Assembly (NCBI GenBank): GCA_020635715.1
Contig: JACJZG010000028.1
Location: 1 to 24,301, forward strand
From: Flavobacteriales bacterium
GTDB lineage: Bacteria > Bacteroidota > Bacteroidia > Flavobacteriales_F > PHOS-HE28
Reading direction: 5' to 3'
Length of the DNA: 24,301 nucleotides
The notes under the pieces are model-generated. The model had not been told where the DNA came from, did no database searches, and worked only from the letters and a program-made list of their open reading frames with translations. Positions 1 through 7,963 of this stretch are shown in pieces; position 1 is the first letter of the stretch; the number at the start of each line of letters is the position of its first letter. A program made the position numbers and the translations under genes.

Positions 1-2618
1 ACATAATCGGTGCTGGGCACGAACACCCGCAGGTGATCCGCTTCGTAACTGAAGTTGGCCAGTTCGAACTCGTTGAGCTCCTTGACCCCGTTGCCGTTGT
101 AATCGTTCCAGATGTAGAGCCCTTGTCCTGCGGGGACGTTCACGTAGATGTATTCACGGCGCTGTTCCAACCCCGACCCGAGCTCGTAGAAGACGTCCAG
201 CACGGCGACGCCTTTCAAGGTCGTGAGGTCGTGGTCGATCCGGGCGAGGTAGGTGTTCTCTGGTCGCTGCGTGGTGAGGGTGCTGTCCGGAACATCCAGC
301 CGGCGGTAGGTGAAGGTGGTGGCGAGCCGCTTCCGTGGGTCGCGGGCCAAGTCCACGGAAAGGCCATAGCTCGTGGCGCGCGCGCTCTCCGTAAGCGCAC
401 TGTCGCGCACCGCGCGGTCCCATCGCTGCCCGCCCGCAATGCGCCACTTGTTCTTGAACGTGTCCGGGCTTTGCACATACGCCTCCCATTCATGGAACTC
501 GTAGCTGCCCGTGACAAGCCCCGATGAAGCGTCCGCGCGGAACAGGTTCCTTTCGTGCTCATCCTTGAAACCCACCGTGATCGACCTGAACCGATGTTGT
601 GCAAGGCCTTTGTGCCGGAGGAAGTCGGAGTTGCGCACATCGGTGCGGAGGCGGCTGGCCGTGCCGATCACGTCGGTCCTTCCCGCCTTCACTTCGCTCA
701 CCAGCTCCTGCTTCCAGCCGCGATAACTGTCGGCCACCTGGAACGTTCCGGCGCCAAGGCTGATGCTGCCAAGACCCTTGCTCCGCAGCTTGACGTTGGA
801 GCTCGCGAGCACCTGGTCACCGGTCAGCGCCAGACCCAGGATGTTCCAGTTCCGGTCGAACTCCACCGCACGATAACGCTCCACGAACCGGAAGTTCCGC
901 GAAATGGCCTCCGTCTCCGCCCCGACCACGAGTTGCAGGGTGCTGTCCCTGGCACTGATCCCGATGGCATGTTCACCGCGGGCCATCAGACCGTATCCCT
1001 GGTCGTCCGCATCATCCGCCGGGCTGAAGGTGTTGCGGTCCTCATTGCTGTACGCCAGTTCCACCGTGGCGCTGGTCCGTTTGTTCGGAGCGTGGTCCAG
1101 TCCGATGGTGATGAGTTGTTGCGCACGCGGCGCCACCAGCACCCGAACAGGCGCGTGATCGCCGCGACGCACCACCACACCGTTCACCGTATCGGGCGCC
1201 ACCCATCGGAACACCCGGCCATTGGGGGTGAATTCCTGTTGGACATAGTCCCCGGTCCCGGCACCGGTCTGGGTGAAGGTCACCCGCCAAAGCGCCGAGT
1301 CGGGATGAGTGCTGTACAGATAGACCGGCGCATACCCCAGTGAATCGGTGCGGTAGTAGAGCACCTGGTCGCTGGCATAGCCCGTGCTGTCCACACCCGG
1401 AACAGTGGCAGCCAGGGCATCATCGCCGGCGTCGCGCAGCACGTTGCGTTCCGCATCGCTCAACTGTTGTTGCAGGGGTTGATTGCGGTGGTCCTGCTCG
1501 CTGTAGAGGTTGAAGCGTAACGTGTTCTTCGGCCACTGCACGGTGTGGTCCAGTCGAACGAGGGAGCGTGCGTAGTTCTTGTCCGAGTACTGGAATTCCA
1601 CCGTGATCCGGCGGTCCTTCGTGATGAGGCGCTTCGCAGTGAAGGTGATCTCGGCGGTGTTATAGTCGATCACATAGTCGTTCTCCTGCCCGCGCAGGAG
1701 CAACAGCCCATCGATGAAGACCCGCTCCGTGCCGGAAAGCACGATGATGATGGAACCCGTGTCCGTGCCACGCAGCCGATAAGGCCCCTGCACACCCTCA
1801 ATGCCCTGGATCACGTTCCGCGCGAACTTGCCCTTGCTGATGGCGGCGCTCGCTCCCACCCTGGCCTTCGCCTTTTCGCCGTAGGCGATCGGTGTGTCAA
1901 AGCTCAGGCCCTTGGTCTTCTTCAGGTAGGTGAGGAAATGGCTCTTGGGGCGTTGCAGCACGAAGTCCCCAGCGATCAACGACCAGCCTTCCCGTTCATC
2001 GCCCTCGAAGAGCTTGATGAACACCTGGTCGAAGTCCTGCAATTCGAGGGTGTTGCCACCGGCCTGGATCGGGATGTTGTTGTCCGTTACGCTGGCCAGC
2101 ACCTGGATACGATCGCTTAGGCGCCCGCTCAGCTCCAGGTTCAACGTGCTGTTCACCGCCAGGTCCTGGTTGTTGCCGAAGAGCACCCCACGTGAGATGC
2201 TGCCGGTCTTGTTCAGCCCCCGCGTGCCGAAGGGGTCCTCGTTCTGCTTGGGCGGCTCGTAGCGGAACGGGTCCTTGCGGTCCCCGGACAGTGTGGTGAG
2301 CCTGTCCGGGTCCTTGTGCTGATGCACCTTGGCGAAGGCGATCGGCAGGACCCGATAGCGAGCGAGCACACTGTCCGCTTGCGGCGGCAGGTACCAATGG
2401 ATCGTGGCGCGATAGGGATCCAGGGAGTACGCGTCGGCCCCAACGGGCAGGCCGTCGACGAAGAGATGCAGGCTGCCAGGCACGATGCTCAGGGTATCCA
2501 GCACCAGGCTGTCGGCGGTCATCGGCACGTAACGGATGCGCAGGTTCGAGGCTTGCTGCGCGGCGGCGCCCGGCACGGCCAGCACCACGACCAACGTCAT
2601 GGACAGCGCGCGCAGCAT
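1..2618 (-). CDS. Large secreted/outer-membrane protein, C-terminus beyond window
   Basis: An open frame runs without a stop from an ATG at 2618 to the window edge, giving the first 872 residues of a longer protein. Residues 1-21 (MLRALSMTLVVVLAVPGAAA) form a signal peptide. The mature part is rich in Asp, Thr and alternating beta-type segments, with a stretch near residues 140-200 on 'GNNQD' and 'TDNNIPIQ' that resembles sections of SprA-like Bacteroidota outer-membrane proteins. Near residue 840 there is an EF-hand-like acidic loop (DYNGNGVKELNEFE). I do not recognise a named family; an outer-membrane beta-barrel or surface protein is inferred from the signal peptide and composition. An in-frame ATG at 2681 would add 21 residues before the signal peptide. 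I prefer 2618 because it begins a normal-length signal sequence, but the candidate promoter at 2690-2697 allows either. Confidence 0.75.
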   Translation of the reverse strand, partial: MLRALSMTLVVVLAVPGAAAQQASNLRIRYVPMTADSLVLDTLSIVPGSLHLFVDGLPVGADAYSLDPYRATIHWYLPPQADSVLARYRVLPIAFAKVHQHKDPDRLTTLSGDRKDPFRYEPPKQNEDPFGTRGLNKTGSISRGVLFGNNQDLAVNSTLNLELSGRLSDRIQVLASVTDNNIPIQAGGNTLELQDFDQVFIKLFEGDEREGWSLIAGDFVLQRPKSHFLTYLKKTKGLSFDTPIAYGEKAKARVGASAAISKGKFARNVIQGIEGVQGPYRLRGTDTGSIIIVLSGTERVFIDGLLLLRGQENDYVIDYNTAEITFTAKRLITKDRRITVEFQYSDKNYARSLVRLDHTVQWPKNTLRFNLYSEQDHRNQPLQQQLSDAERNVLRDAGDDALAATVPGVDSTGYASDQVLYYRTDSLGYAPVYLYSTHPDSALWRVTFTQTGAGTGDYVQQEFTPNGRVFRWVAPDTVNGVVVRRGDHAPVRVLVAPRAQQLITIGLDHAPNKRTSATVELAYSNEDRNTFSPADDADDQGYGLMARGEHAIGISARDSTLQLVVGAETEAISRNFRFVERYRAVEFDRNWNILGLALTGDQVLASSNVKLRSKGLGSISLGAGTFQVADSYRGWKQELVSEVKAGRTDVIGTASRLRTDVRNSDFLRHKGLAQHRFRSITVGFKDEHERNLFRADASSGLVTGSYEFHEWEAYVQSPDTFKNKWRIAGGQRWDRAVRDSALTESARATSYGLSVDLARDPRKRLATTFTYRRLDVPDSTLTTQRPENTYLARIDHDLTTLKGVAVLDVFYELGSGLEQRREYIYVNVPAGQGLYIWNDYNGNGVKELNEFELANFSYEADHLRVFVPSTDY

Positions 2619-2689
2619 CGACGCGCAGGTGTCGCGGGATCGTGACGGGCACAGGACAGGGCGGTTCGACGCGCGGGGCATCTGGGTCC

Positions 2690-2697
2690 GAAAAGTA
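2690..2697 (-). promoter_or_regulatory. Candidate -7 box TACTTTTC
   Basis: Read on the minus strand, TACTTTTC matches the Bacteroidota TAnnTTTG box except for the last base. It lies 8 nt before the ATG at 2681 and 71 nt before the preferred ATG at 2618. A short inverted repeat (CCCCA, 12-nt spacer, TGGGG) directly precedes it. Confidence 0.35.
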
Positions 2698-2784
2698 CCC
2701 CAGGGCTCTTCCATGGGGCGCCTATCACCAACGCCTTGTTGATGCCGATAGTGCCGCTTTGGATGACTTGGTGGAGCCTCCCGA

Positions 2785-2792
2785 TACTTTTG
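2785..2792 (+). promoter_or_regulatory. Candidate promoter -7 box TACTTTTG
   Basis: An exact TAnnTTTG box, 24 nt before the ATG at 2817. It decides the start of the downstream lipoprotein, because the longer reading with an ATG at 2736 would begin upstream of this promoter. No -33 TTG with 19-20 nt spacing is seen. Confidence 0.55.
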
Positions 2793-2816
2793 ACCGGATA
2801 CCGCCCTGCCTGCTCG

Positions 2817-4514
2817 ATGCCTCGTATAGCCTTCCTTTTCCTTGTTGGTCTGCTCGCCTGTTCCACCCCGGAGAGGGCACGTGAGCGCGAGGCCGCCGGC
2901 GGCAGGTTCTACGGCGGGGTGTTCAACATGAACGAAGGGGATGACCTCGGCAGCCTCTTTCCACTGAGCCTCACGCGTTCATCGGCCCACCACATCGCTT
3001 CTCAGGTATACGAGGGCCTGGTGGGCTTTGATCAACATGACCTCACCATCCGCCCCGGCCTGGCCGCATCGTGGACGGTGGACGACACCCGCACCGTATA
3101 CACCTTCAAGATCCGATCCGATGTCCGGTTCCACGATGATACCTGCTTCGCCGATGGAGTAGGCCGGGTCTTGACGGCCAAGGATGTCGTGGAGAGCTTT
3201 ACCGCCCTGTGCACCCCAGGCGAGTTGAACCAGCTGTTCTGGCTCTTCCAGGACAAGGTGCGCGGGGCGAACGCACACTACGCCGCGGTCCTTGCTGGCC
3301 GTCCCACGCCGGGCGTCACGGGCATCGAGGAGGTCGATCCAGGCACGGTCAGGATCACGCTCACCACCCCGTATCCGAACTTCCTGCAGATCCTGGCCCA
3401 TCAAGGTTGCTGGATCTTTCCCAAGGAGCTTGTGGCCCATCATGGTCCTGATGCACGTTGGCACCCCGTGGGCACCGGACCGTTCCGGCTCAAGCGTTTC
3501 GTGCGCGGAGAGGTGCTGGTGCTGGAGCGTTGGCCGGCCTATTGGGGAAGGGATGAACATGGGAACAAGCTGCCCTTCCTGGATGCCGTGCGCTGCACCT
3601 TCGTCAAGGAGAAGGAAGTGGAACTGCAGCAATTCGAGAAGGGGAACCTCAGCATGATCTACGAGCTCCCCCTGGATCGCACCCGGGAGCTCATGGAGAC
3701 AACGGCGTATCAGTTGCAGACCATTGCCGGGTTGACCGTCCAGTTCTACGGGCTCGATCATCACCATCCGCCGTTCGATGACGTGCGGATCCGCAAGGCG
3801 ATCTCCATGGCCATAGACCGCCAGAGCTTGGTGGATACGGTGTTGAAGGGCCTCGCTGTGCCCGCGTATCATGGCGTTGTAGCGCCGGGGTTCGCGGACT
3901 ATCCTTATGATTCCGTGCCCGAACTGGTGTATGATCCCGAGCGGGCCGCCTCGCTGCTCGCAGAAGCGGGGCATCCGGGCGGTTCAGGGATGCCGGGCAT
4001 CTACCTGCAGGTGAATAGCGATGGCTTCGGCTATATCCGGGTGGCCGAGGCGGTGCAGGAGATGTTGTCCAGGAACCTGGGGCTCCGCGTGATCACCTCC
4101 GTACTACCCGCCGAGCAGCACTACGAACGCGTGGAGATGGGCCGGGCCCGCATCTGGCGCGAAGGCTGGATCGTCGATCATCCGGATCCGGAGAACTTCC
4201 TCGCCCTCTTCTATGGACAGAGCGTGCCGGCCGATACTACCGCACCATCCTACTTGAACAGCACGCGTTACAAGGATCCCGGATATGATTCGTTGTTCGC
4301 ACGGGCCTTGCGCACACCGGAGAGCACCGAACGCATGCAGCTCCTGGCCGCGGCCGAGCGCACGCTGATGAGGAACATGATCGTGGCACCGCTCTACCAC
4401 GAACGTTCGGTAAGGCTCCTTCAGCCCTGGGTGCGCGACCTGCCGATCAACGGAATGGAACTGCGCGATCTGCGCACCACCTGGTTCGACCCGGTGGTCC
4501 GCTCCGGCGGATAG
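2817..4514 (+). CDS. ABC-type peptide-binding lipoprotein (SBP family 5)
   Basis: A 565-residue periplasmic solute-binding protein of the OppA/DppA/NikA superfamily. Residues 1-15 (MPRIAFLFLVGLLAC) are a lipoprotein signal with a lipobox ending at Cys15. The body shows family landmarks: an early 'SQVYEGLVGFD' segment, 'GLAASWTVDD' followed by 'YTFKIRSDVRFHD', 'LTAKDVVESF', 'VGTGPFRLKRF' and 'RKAISMAIDRQSLVDTVLKG'. Length is normal for the family. It would bind oligopeptides or a similar ligand and hand it to an ABC permease, but no permease or ATPase gene lies beside it, so the partner is unknown. The start at 2817 is chosen over an upstream in-frame ATG at 2736 because it begins the signal peptide and follows the promoter box at 2785. 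Its 3' end is 3 nt from the convergent gene at 4518. Confidence 0.9.
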   Translation: MPRIAFLFLVGLLACSTPERAREREAAGGRFYGGVFNMNEGDDLGSLFPLSLTRSSAHHIASQVYEGLVGFDQHDLTIRPGLAASWTVDDTRTVYTFKIRSDVRFHDDTCFADGVGRVLTAKDVVESFTALCTPGELNQLFWLFQDKVRGANAHYAAVLAGRPTPGVTGIEEVDPGTVRITLTTPYPNFLQILAHQGCWIFPKELVAHHGPDARWHPVGTGPFRLKRFVRGEVLVLERWPAYWGRDEHGNKLPFLDAVRCTFVKEKEVELQQFEKGNLSMIYELPLDRTRELMETTAYQLQTIAGLTVQFYGLDHHHPPFDDVRIRKAISMAIDRQSLVDTVLKGLAVPAYHGVVAPGFADYPYDSVPELVYDPERAASLLAEAGHPGGSGMPGIYLQVNSDGFGYIRVAEAVQEMLSRNLGLRVITSVLPAEQHYERVEMGRARIWREGWIVDHPDPENFLALFYGQSVPADTTAPSYLNSTRYKDPGYDSLFARALRTPESTERMQLLAAAERTLMRNMIVAPLYHERSVRLLQPWVRDLPINGMELRDLRTTWFDPVVRSGG

Positions 4515-4517
4515 ACC

Positions 4518-5258
4518 TTAACGGGTGGATTGCGAAAGGCCCAGGACATGGGCGTGTACCAGATGCTTGGCCAGGGGTACCAAGGTCTCGATGCATGGCA
4601 GGGCGGTATCCGTTTCCACGGCGAAGGTGGCCGGATTGGGAAGGTGTGGATGTTCGTCGATCAGGTCGGACTTGATCCGCTCGAAGGTCCTGGTGAGCCC
4701 GAGCGTGTACGTGGTGACATAACGCGTGAACACGCTGCGGTGGAGCTGTTCTTCGTCCTGTTCGAGCAGGAAAGGGATGCTGTATGCGTACACGCGCGCC
4801 TCCTTGCCACGGCGGAGCAGGAGCCAGCCTTCCGTGGCATGCAGGGGTTGCAGGCCCACCGGTGTGAAGCGCACCTGCTGGACCAGTTCGGAACGCAACC
4901 CGATCCCGCGCCTCAGGAGCTGCTTCAGCTTCGGGATCGCCAGGTCGATCACCTGGTCGATCACCTGCAGCGGCTCAGGCTGTTCCGGCACCTCACGCAC
5001 GGGTCCACCGGTGTTCGGGTCGAAGCCGATCAGGGTCGTGCGCATACTGCGTGCGAACAGTTCCTTGTCCTGCTGCAGCCGGAGCAGTTCGTCCGTTCGG
5101 ATGCGCAGATCGGCCAGATAGGGGTACAGTTTGTGCTCTTTGAAGCGCGCCTGGACACGCTGGGCGTAACCAAGCAGGATGTAGTGCTTGGTCTCCAGGT
5201 CGATGGAGGGCGAGTACGCCCAATCACTCGGCAGGCCTGTATTCGTGGCAGGTCCCAT
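4518..5258 (-). CDS. Conserved protein of unknown function
   Basis: A 246-residue cytoplasmic protein with no signal peptide or membrane span. The middle is helical and rich in Arg, Leu and Gln, with a segment 'PLQVIDQVIDLAIPKLKQLLRRGIGLRSEL' type of pattern around residues 115-145. The C-terminal half has alternating strands and a 'SVFTRYVTTYTLGLTRTF' stretch. I do not recognise the family and propose no function. The start at 5258 (MGPATNTG) is preferred over the in-frame ATG at 5324, because a TATTTTTG promoter box at 5283-5290 lies between the two. It converges with the peptide-binding lipoprotein and diverges from the OmpA-like gene. Confidence 0.75.
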   Translation of the reverse strand: MGPATNTGLPSDWAYSPSIDLETKHYILLGYAQRVQARFKEHKLYPYLADLRIRTDELLRLQQDKELFARSMRTTLIGFDPNTGGPVREVPEQPEPLQVIDQVIDLAIPKLKQLLRRGIGLRSELVQQVRFTPVGLQPLHATEGWLLLRRGKEARVYAYSIPFLLEQDEEQLHRSVFTRYVTTYTLGLTRTFERIKSDLIDEHPHLPNPATFAVETDTALPCIETLVPLAKHLVHAHVLGLSQSTR

Positions 5259-5282
5259 GATCTTGGGTTGGAACGGCTTGTT

Positions 5283-5290
5283 CAAAAATA
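5283..5290 (-). promoter_or_regulatory. Candidate promoter -7 box TATTTTTG
   Basis: An exact TAnnTTTG box on the minus strand, 24 nt before the ATG at 5258. It supports the shorter start of the conserved unknown gene. Confidence 0.5.
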
Positions 5291-5353
5291 ATGTTGCTTT
5301 CGTCCCCTTGTGCGGGTGACCCACGGCGACCTTTGGGGTCAGAAGTACCAGCC

Positions 5354-6313
5354 ATGCCGATGCACCGTCGTTCCCTTCTTCCCGTTATCCCGTTCCTGCT
5401 TGGTGCGGCCTTTGTGTCCTGTGTGCCTGCCCGGAAGTATGAAGAGGAGAAGCAGCGCGCAACGGCGTTGCAGCAGGAGGCGGATGCGGCCATCAGGAAA
5501 GCCTTGGACGTCCAGACGAGCTATGATGAACAAGCGGCGAAACTTGCGGACCAGACCAAACGCGTGAGCGAACTGGAACGGGACACCACCGTGCTGGGTA
5601 CCTCCCTCAGGAAGATGACCGTGCAGTACGACAAGATCAACACGCTCAATGACGAGCTGCTGAACAAGTACAACGCCCTGCTCGCAGGGAGCACTGGGGA
5701 GAACCGCAAGTTGCTCACCGACCTGGAGGCCATGCGGCTCGACCTGCAGAACAAGGAGGATTCGGTGAACGCACTGGCGAAGCGGGTGGGTGAGAAGCAG
5801 GCGGCCCTGGCGTCATTGCAGGCGGAGATCGACGCGAAGGACGCCGCGATGAAGGACCTCAAGGACCGCGTGAGCCAGGCGCTCTCCGGCTTCGAGGGCA
5901 AAGGGCTTACCGTGGAACACCGCAACGGTCGGATCTACGTGAGCATGGACAACAAACTGTTGTTCCCAAGCGGGAGTGCAGCGGTCGACGCCAAGGGTCG
6001 CGAGGCTATCGGCAAGCTGGCCAAGGCCATTGAGAACGAGAAGGACCTCAGCATCCTGGTGGAAGGGCACACCGATACCGACAAGATCGCCGCTGGCAGC
6101 GCCTACAAGGACAATTGGGACCTCAGTGTGGCCCGCGCGACCAGCGTGGTGCGCATCATGCAGGAGTCCAGCCGCATCGATCCCGTGCGCATCACCGCAG
6201 CAGGTCGCGGGGAATACGTGCCGGTGGACCCCAACGACAAGGCCAAGAACCGCCGCATCGAAGTGGTGTTGATCCCCGATCTGAAGGAGCTCTACAAGCT
6301 CGTGAAGGAATAG
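5354..6313 (+). CDS. OmpA-family peptidoglycan-binding lipoprotein
   Basis: A 319-residue envelope protein. Residues 1-23 form a lipoprotein signal (MPMHRRSLLPVIPFLLGAAF, then VSC), with Cys23 as the likely lipidation site. Residues about 25-180 are heptad-like and rich in Lys, Glu, Ala and Leu, predicting a long coiled coil. Residues about 195-305 are an OmpA C-terminal domain: 'LLFPSGSAAVD', then 'ILVEGHTDTD', 'NWDLSVARATSVVRIM', 'AAGRGEYVPVDPN' and 'KNRRIEVVL'. This domain binds diaminopimelate in peptidoglycan. The protein probably tethers the outer membrane to the cell wall, with the coiled coil as spacer. ATG 5354 is chosen over 5291 because it starts the signal peptide; ATG 5360 is equally possible. 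Its stop is 3 nt from that of the convergent gene. Confidence 0.92.
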   Translation: MPMHRRSLLPVIPFLLGAAFVSCVPARKYEEEKQRATALQQEADAAIRKALDVQTSYDEQAAKLADQTKRVSELERDTTVLGTSLRKMTVQYDKINTLNDELLNKYNALLAGSTGENRKLLTDLEAMRLDLQNKEDSVNALAKRVGEKQAALASLQAEIDAKDAAMKDLKDRVSQALSGFEGKGLTVEHRNGRIYVSMDNKLLFPSGSAAVDAKGREAIGKLAKAIENEKDLSILVEGHTDTDKIAAGSAYKDNWDLSVARATSVVRIMQESSRIDPVRITAAGRGEYVPVDPNDKAKNRRIEVVLIPDLKELYKLVKE

Positions 6314-6316
6314 GGA

Positions 6317-6733
6317 TCAGGAGGCTGAAGGTTCCGGGAGCTTCGTGGTCAGCCACTTCCGTGCGTCCTCCTCGGTCAGGAAGATGCGTGTGGCATGCTC
6401 GCGCGGATGATATCGGAAGTAGATGTCGGTGATCCGCAGGTTGAACGCGCTTTGAGCCGCCAGCGCCAGGCGCTGGGCACCTCCGCAGCCACCGCCCAGG
6501 GCATGGTGGTCCATGCTCAACACGTTCAGCTCGAAATCGAGTTCCGGTGGAAGGATGGCGAGGACATCCACCTGTCGGTCGGCGATCAGGTCCCGTTTGG
6601 CGGCTACGATCGCACCCATCCCCTCCACATCCAACTTCACCTCGGGCTTGAACCGCACCTCCACAAGCTCATCGGATACCAGCTCCACCATGGCGGATCC
6701 GGTCTCGATGATGCGAGGTTGTTCGTTGCTCAT
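6317..6733 (-). CDS. Small STAS/SpoIIAA-like domain protein
   Basis: A 138-residue soluble protein with alternating beta and alpha segments. It ends in 'RIFLTEEDARKWL', a C-terminal pattern typical of the short SpoIIAA/STAS-like proteins of Bacteroidota (DUF7793-type). A Gly-rich 'HHALGGGCGGAQRLAL' lies around residues 75-90. A regulatory or scaffold role is a family-level guess; no catalytic residues are evident. ATG 6733 is preferred over an in-frame ATG at 6763 because a TATCTTTG box ends only 4 nt before it, leaving almost no leader. It is convergent with the OmpA-like gene and divergent from the serine hydrolase. Confidence 0.7.
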   Translation of the reverse strand: MSNEQPRIIETGSAMVELVSDELVEVRFKPEVKLDVEGMGAIVAAKRDLIADRQVDVLAILPPELDFELNVLSMDHHALGGGCGGAQRLALAAQSAFNLRITDIYFRYHPREHATRIFLTEEDARKWLTTKLPEPSAS

Positions 6734-6737
6734 GCCG

Positions 6738-6745
6738 CAAAGATA
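6738..6745 (-). promoter_or_regulatory. Candidate -7 box TATCTTTG, nearly leaderless
   Basis: An exact TAnnTTTG box on the minus strand, separated from the ATG at 6733 by only CGGC. If transcription starts at the usual distance, the mRNA would begin at or within a few bases of the start codon. Confidence 0.5.
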
Positions 6746-6751
6746 CAAGAG

Positions 6752-6765
6752 GTATGCGTGCATAC
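6752..6765. promoter_or_regulatory. 14-bp palindrome, possible operator
   Basis: GTATGC-GT-GCATAC is a perfect 6-bp inverted repeat just upstream of the -7 box of the STAS-like gene, inside the divergent promoter region. Binding by a dimeric regulator is possible but unproven. Confidence 0.25.
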
Positions 6766-6847
6766 TAATTCAATGAGAGGCCTAACCCGCTGATCTGTGA
6801 AGAATTAACGTCTCCGTTCGACAGTCCCTGTGCCCTACCTTGCCCGC

Positions 6848-7963
6848 ATGGGAGCGAGGACCCTGGGGCTCATCGGTGCGCTGTTCCTGATGAGCGGGTG
6901 CACCGTTGGGCGCTTCTTCATGTACAATTTCGCCGACACGCGGGACCACAAGAAGTTCCCTTCGCGTGAACTGGCGCCATCCGCGCATCCCTTCACCTAT
7001 CCGATCGCGCAGCCGGAGAAGGCCCCGAAGACCATCAGCAAGGCGGGAGAGGAGGTGCCCTTCGACGAATACCTGGAACGGCACGCGACCGTCGCCTTTC
7101 TGATCATCCATCGGGATACGATCAAGTACGAGCGCTACTTCAAGGGTTACGATCCAGCGCACGTGCACACCTCCTTCTCCATGGCGAAGAGCGTGATGAG
7201 CATGCTGATCGGCTGCGCCATTGCGGACGGTTTCATCGGCGATGTGCATCAGCCCGTCACGGACTTCGTGCCGGAGCTGAAGGAGAACGGTTTCGACTCC
7301 GTCACCGTGGAACAGGTGTTGCAGATGACCAGTGGGCTCAAGTTCAGTGAGAGCTATGTCAACCCCTTTGGCTCGGCGGCGAAGTACTACTACGGTAGAA
7401 GGTTGTACAAGAACATGGCGCGCATGAAGTTGGAACGCGCGCCCGGAACGGAGTTCGAGTACGTGAGCGGCAACAGCCAGTTGCTCGGGCTCATCCTGGA
7501 ACGCGCGCTGCGGGCCCAGGGCGACCCGCGGACCATCACGCAATACCTGCACGATCGCCTGTGGTCGCCGTTGGGCATGGCCTATGCCTCCAGTTGGAGC
7601 ACCGACCGGAAGGATGGAGGCATCGAGAAGACCTTCTGCTGCCTGAACAGTCCTGCACGCGACTTCGCCAAGCTCGGATCGTTATACCTGCACAAGGGTG
7701 CCTGGCGCGGCCAGCAGCTTGTTCCCGAGGCCTGGGTGGCGCGCAGTACCATGGTCGATACCACGAACGGAAGTGCGGCTCGCTACCAGTACCAATGGTG
7801 GTTGCCTTCCGCCGAGGGCGACTTCATGGCTCAGGGCATCCTGGGGCAATACATCTACGTGGACCCGACAAGAGAGCTGGTCATCGTACGCCTGGGTAGG
7901 AAGCCTGGCGGGGTGCCTTGGGCGCAGGTGTTCAGGAGCCTGGGGAAGGCCTACGCGCGATGA
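6848..7963 (+). CDS. Serine hydrolase (beta-lactamase/class C fold) lipoprotein
   Basis: A 371-residue protein of the beta-lactamase-related serine hydrolase family, which includes esterases and 6-aminohexanoate-dimer hydrolase. Residues 1-18 end in a lipobox (LFLMSGC), so it is probably anchored to a membrane facing the periplasm. The SxxK motif is Ser111-Met-Ala-Lys114 within 'HTSFSMAKSV'. The second motif is Tyr205 in 'FEYVSGNSQLLG', and a late Gly-rich 'GILGQYIYVDP' stands in the third-motif position. The substrate cannot be read from sequence; true beta-lactam hydrolysis is not implied. ATG 6848 is chosen over the ORF start at 6830 because it begins the signal peptide. Its TGA overlaps the ATG of the flavoprotein by 4 bp (ATGA), so the two are probably translated together. 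Confidence 0.88.
   Translation: MGARTLGLIGALFLMSGCTVGRFFMYNFADTRDHKKFPSRELAPSAHPFTYPIAQPEKAPKTISKAGEEVPFDEYLERHATVAFLIIHRDTIKYERYFKGYDPAHVHTSFSMAKSVMSMLIGCAIADGFIGDVHQPVTDFVPELKENGFDSVTVEQVLQMTSGLKFSESYVNPFGSAAKYYYGRRLYKNMARMKLERAPGTEFEYVSGNSQLLGLILERALRAQGDPRTITQYLHDRLWSPLGMAYASSWSTDRKDGGIEKTFCCLNSPARDFAKLGSLYLHKGAWRGQQLVPEAWVARSTMVDTTNGSAARYQYQWWLPSAEGDFMAQGILGQYIYVDPTRELVIVRLGRKPGGVPWAQVFRSLGKAYAR

Noticed and set aside
5291..5353. Longer N-terminus for the OmpA-like protein.
   Set aside because: It would put 21 non-hydrophobic residues before a clear lipoprotein signal and start opposite the divergent gene's promoter box.
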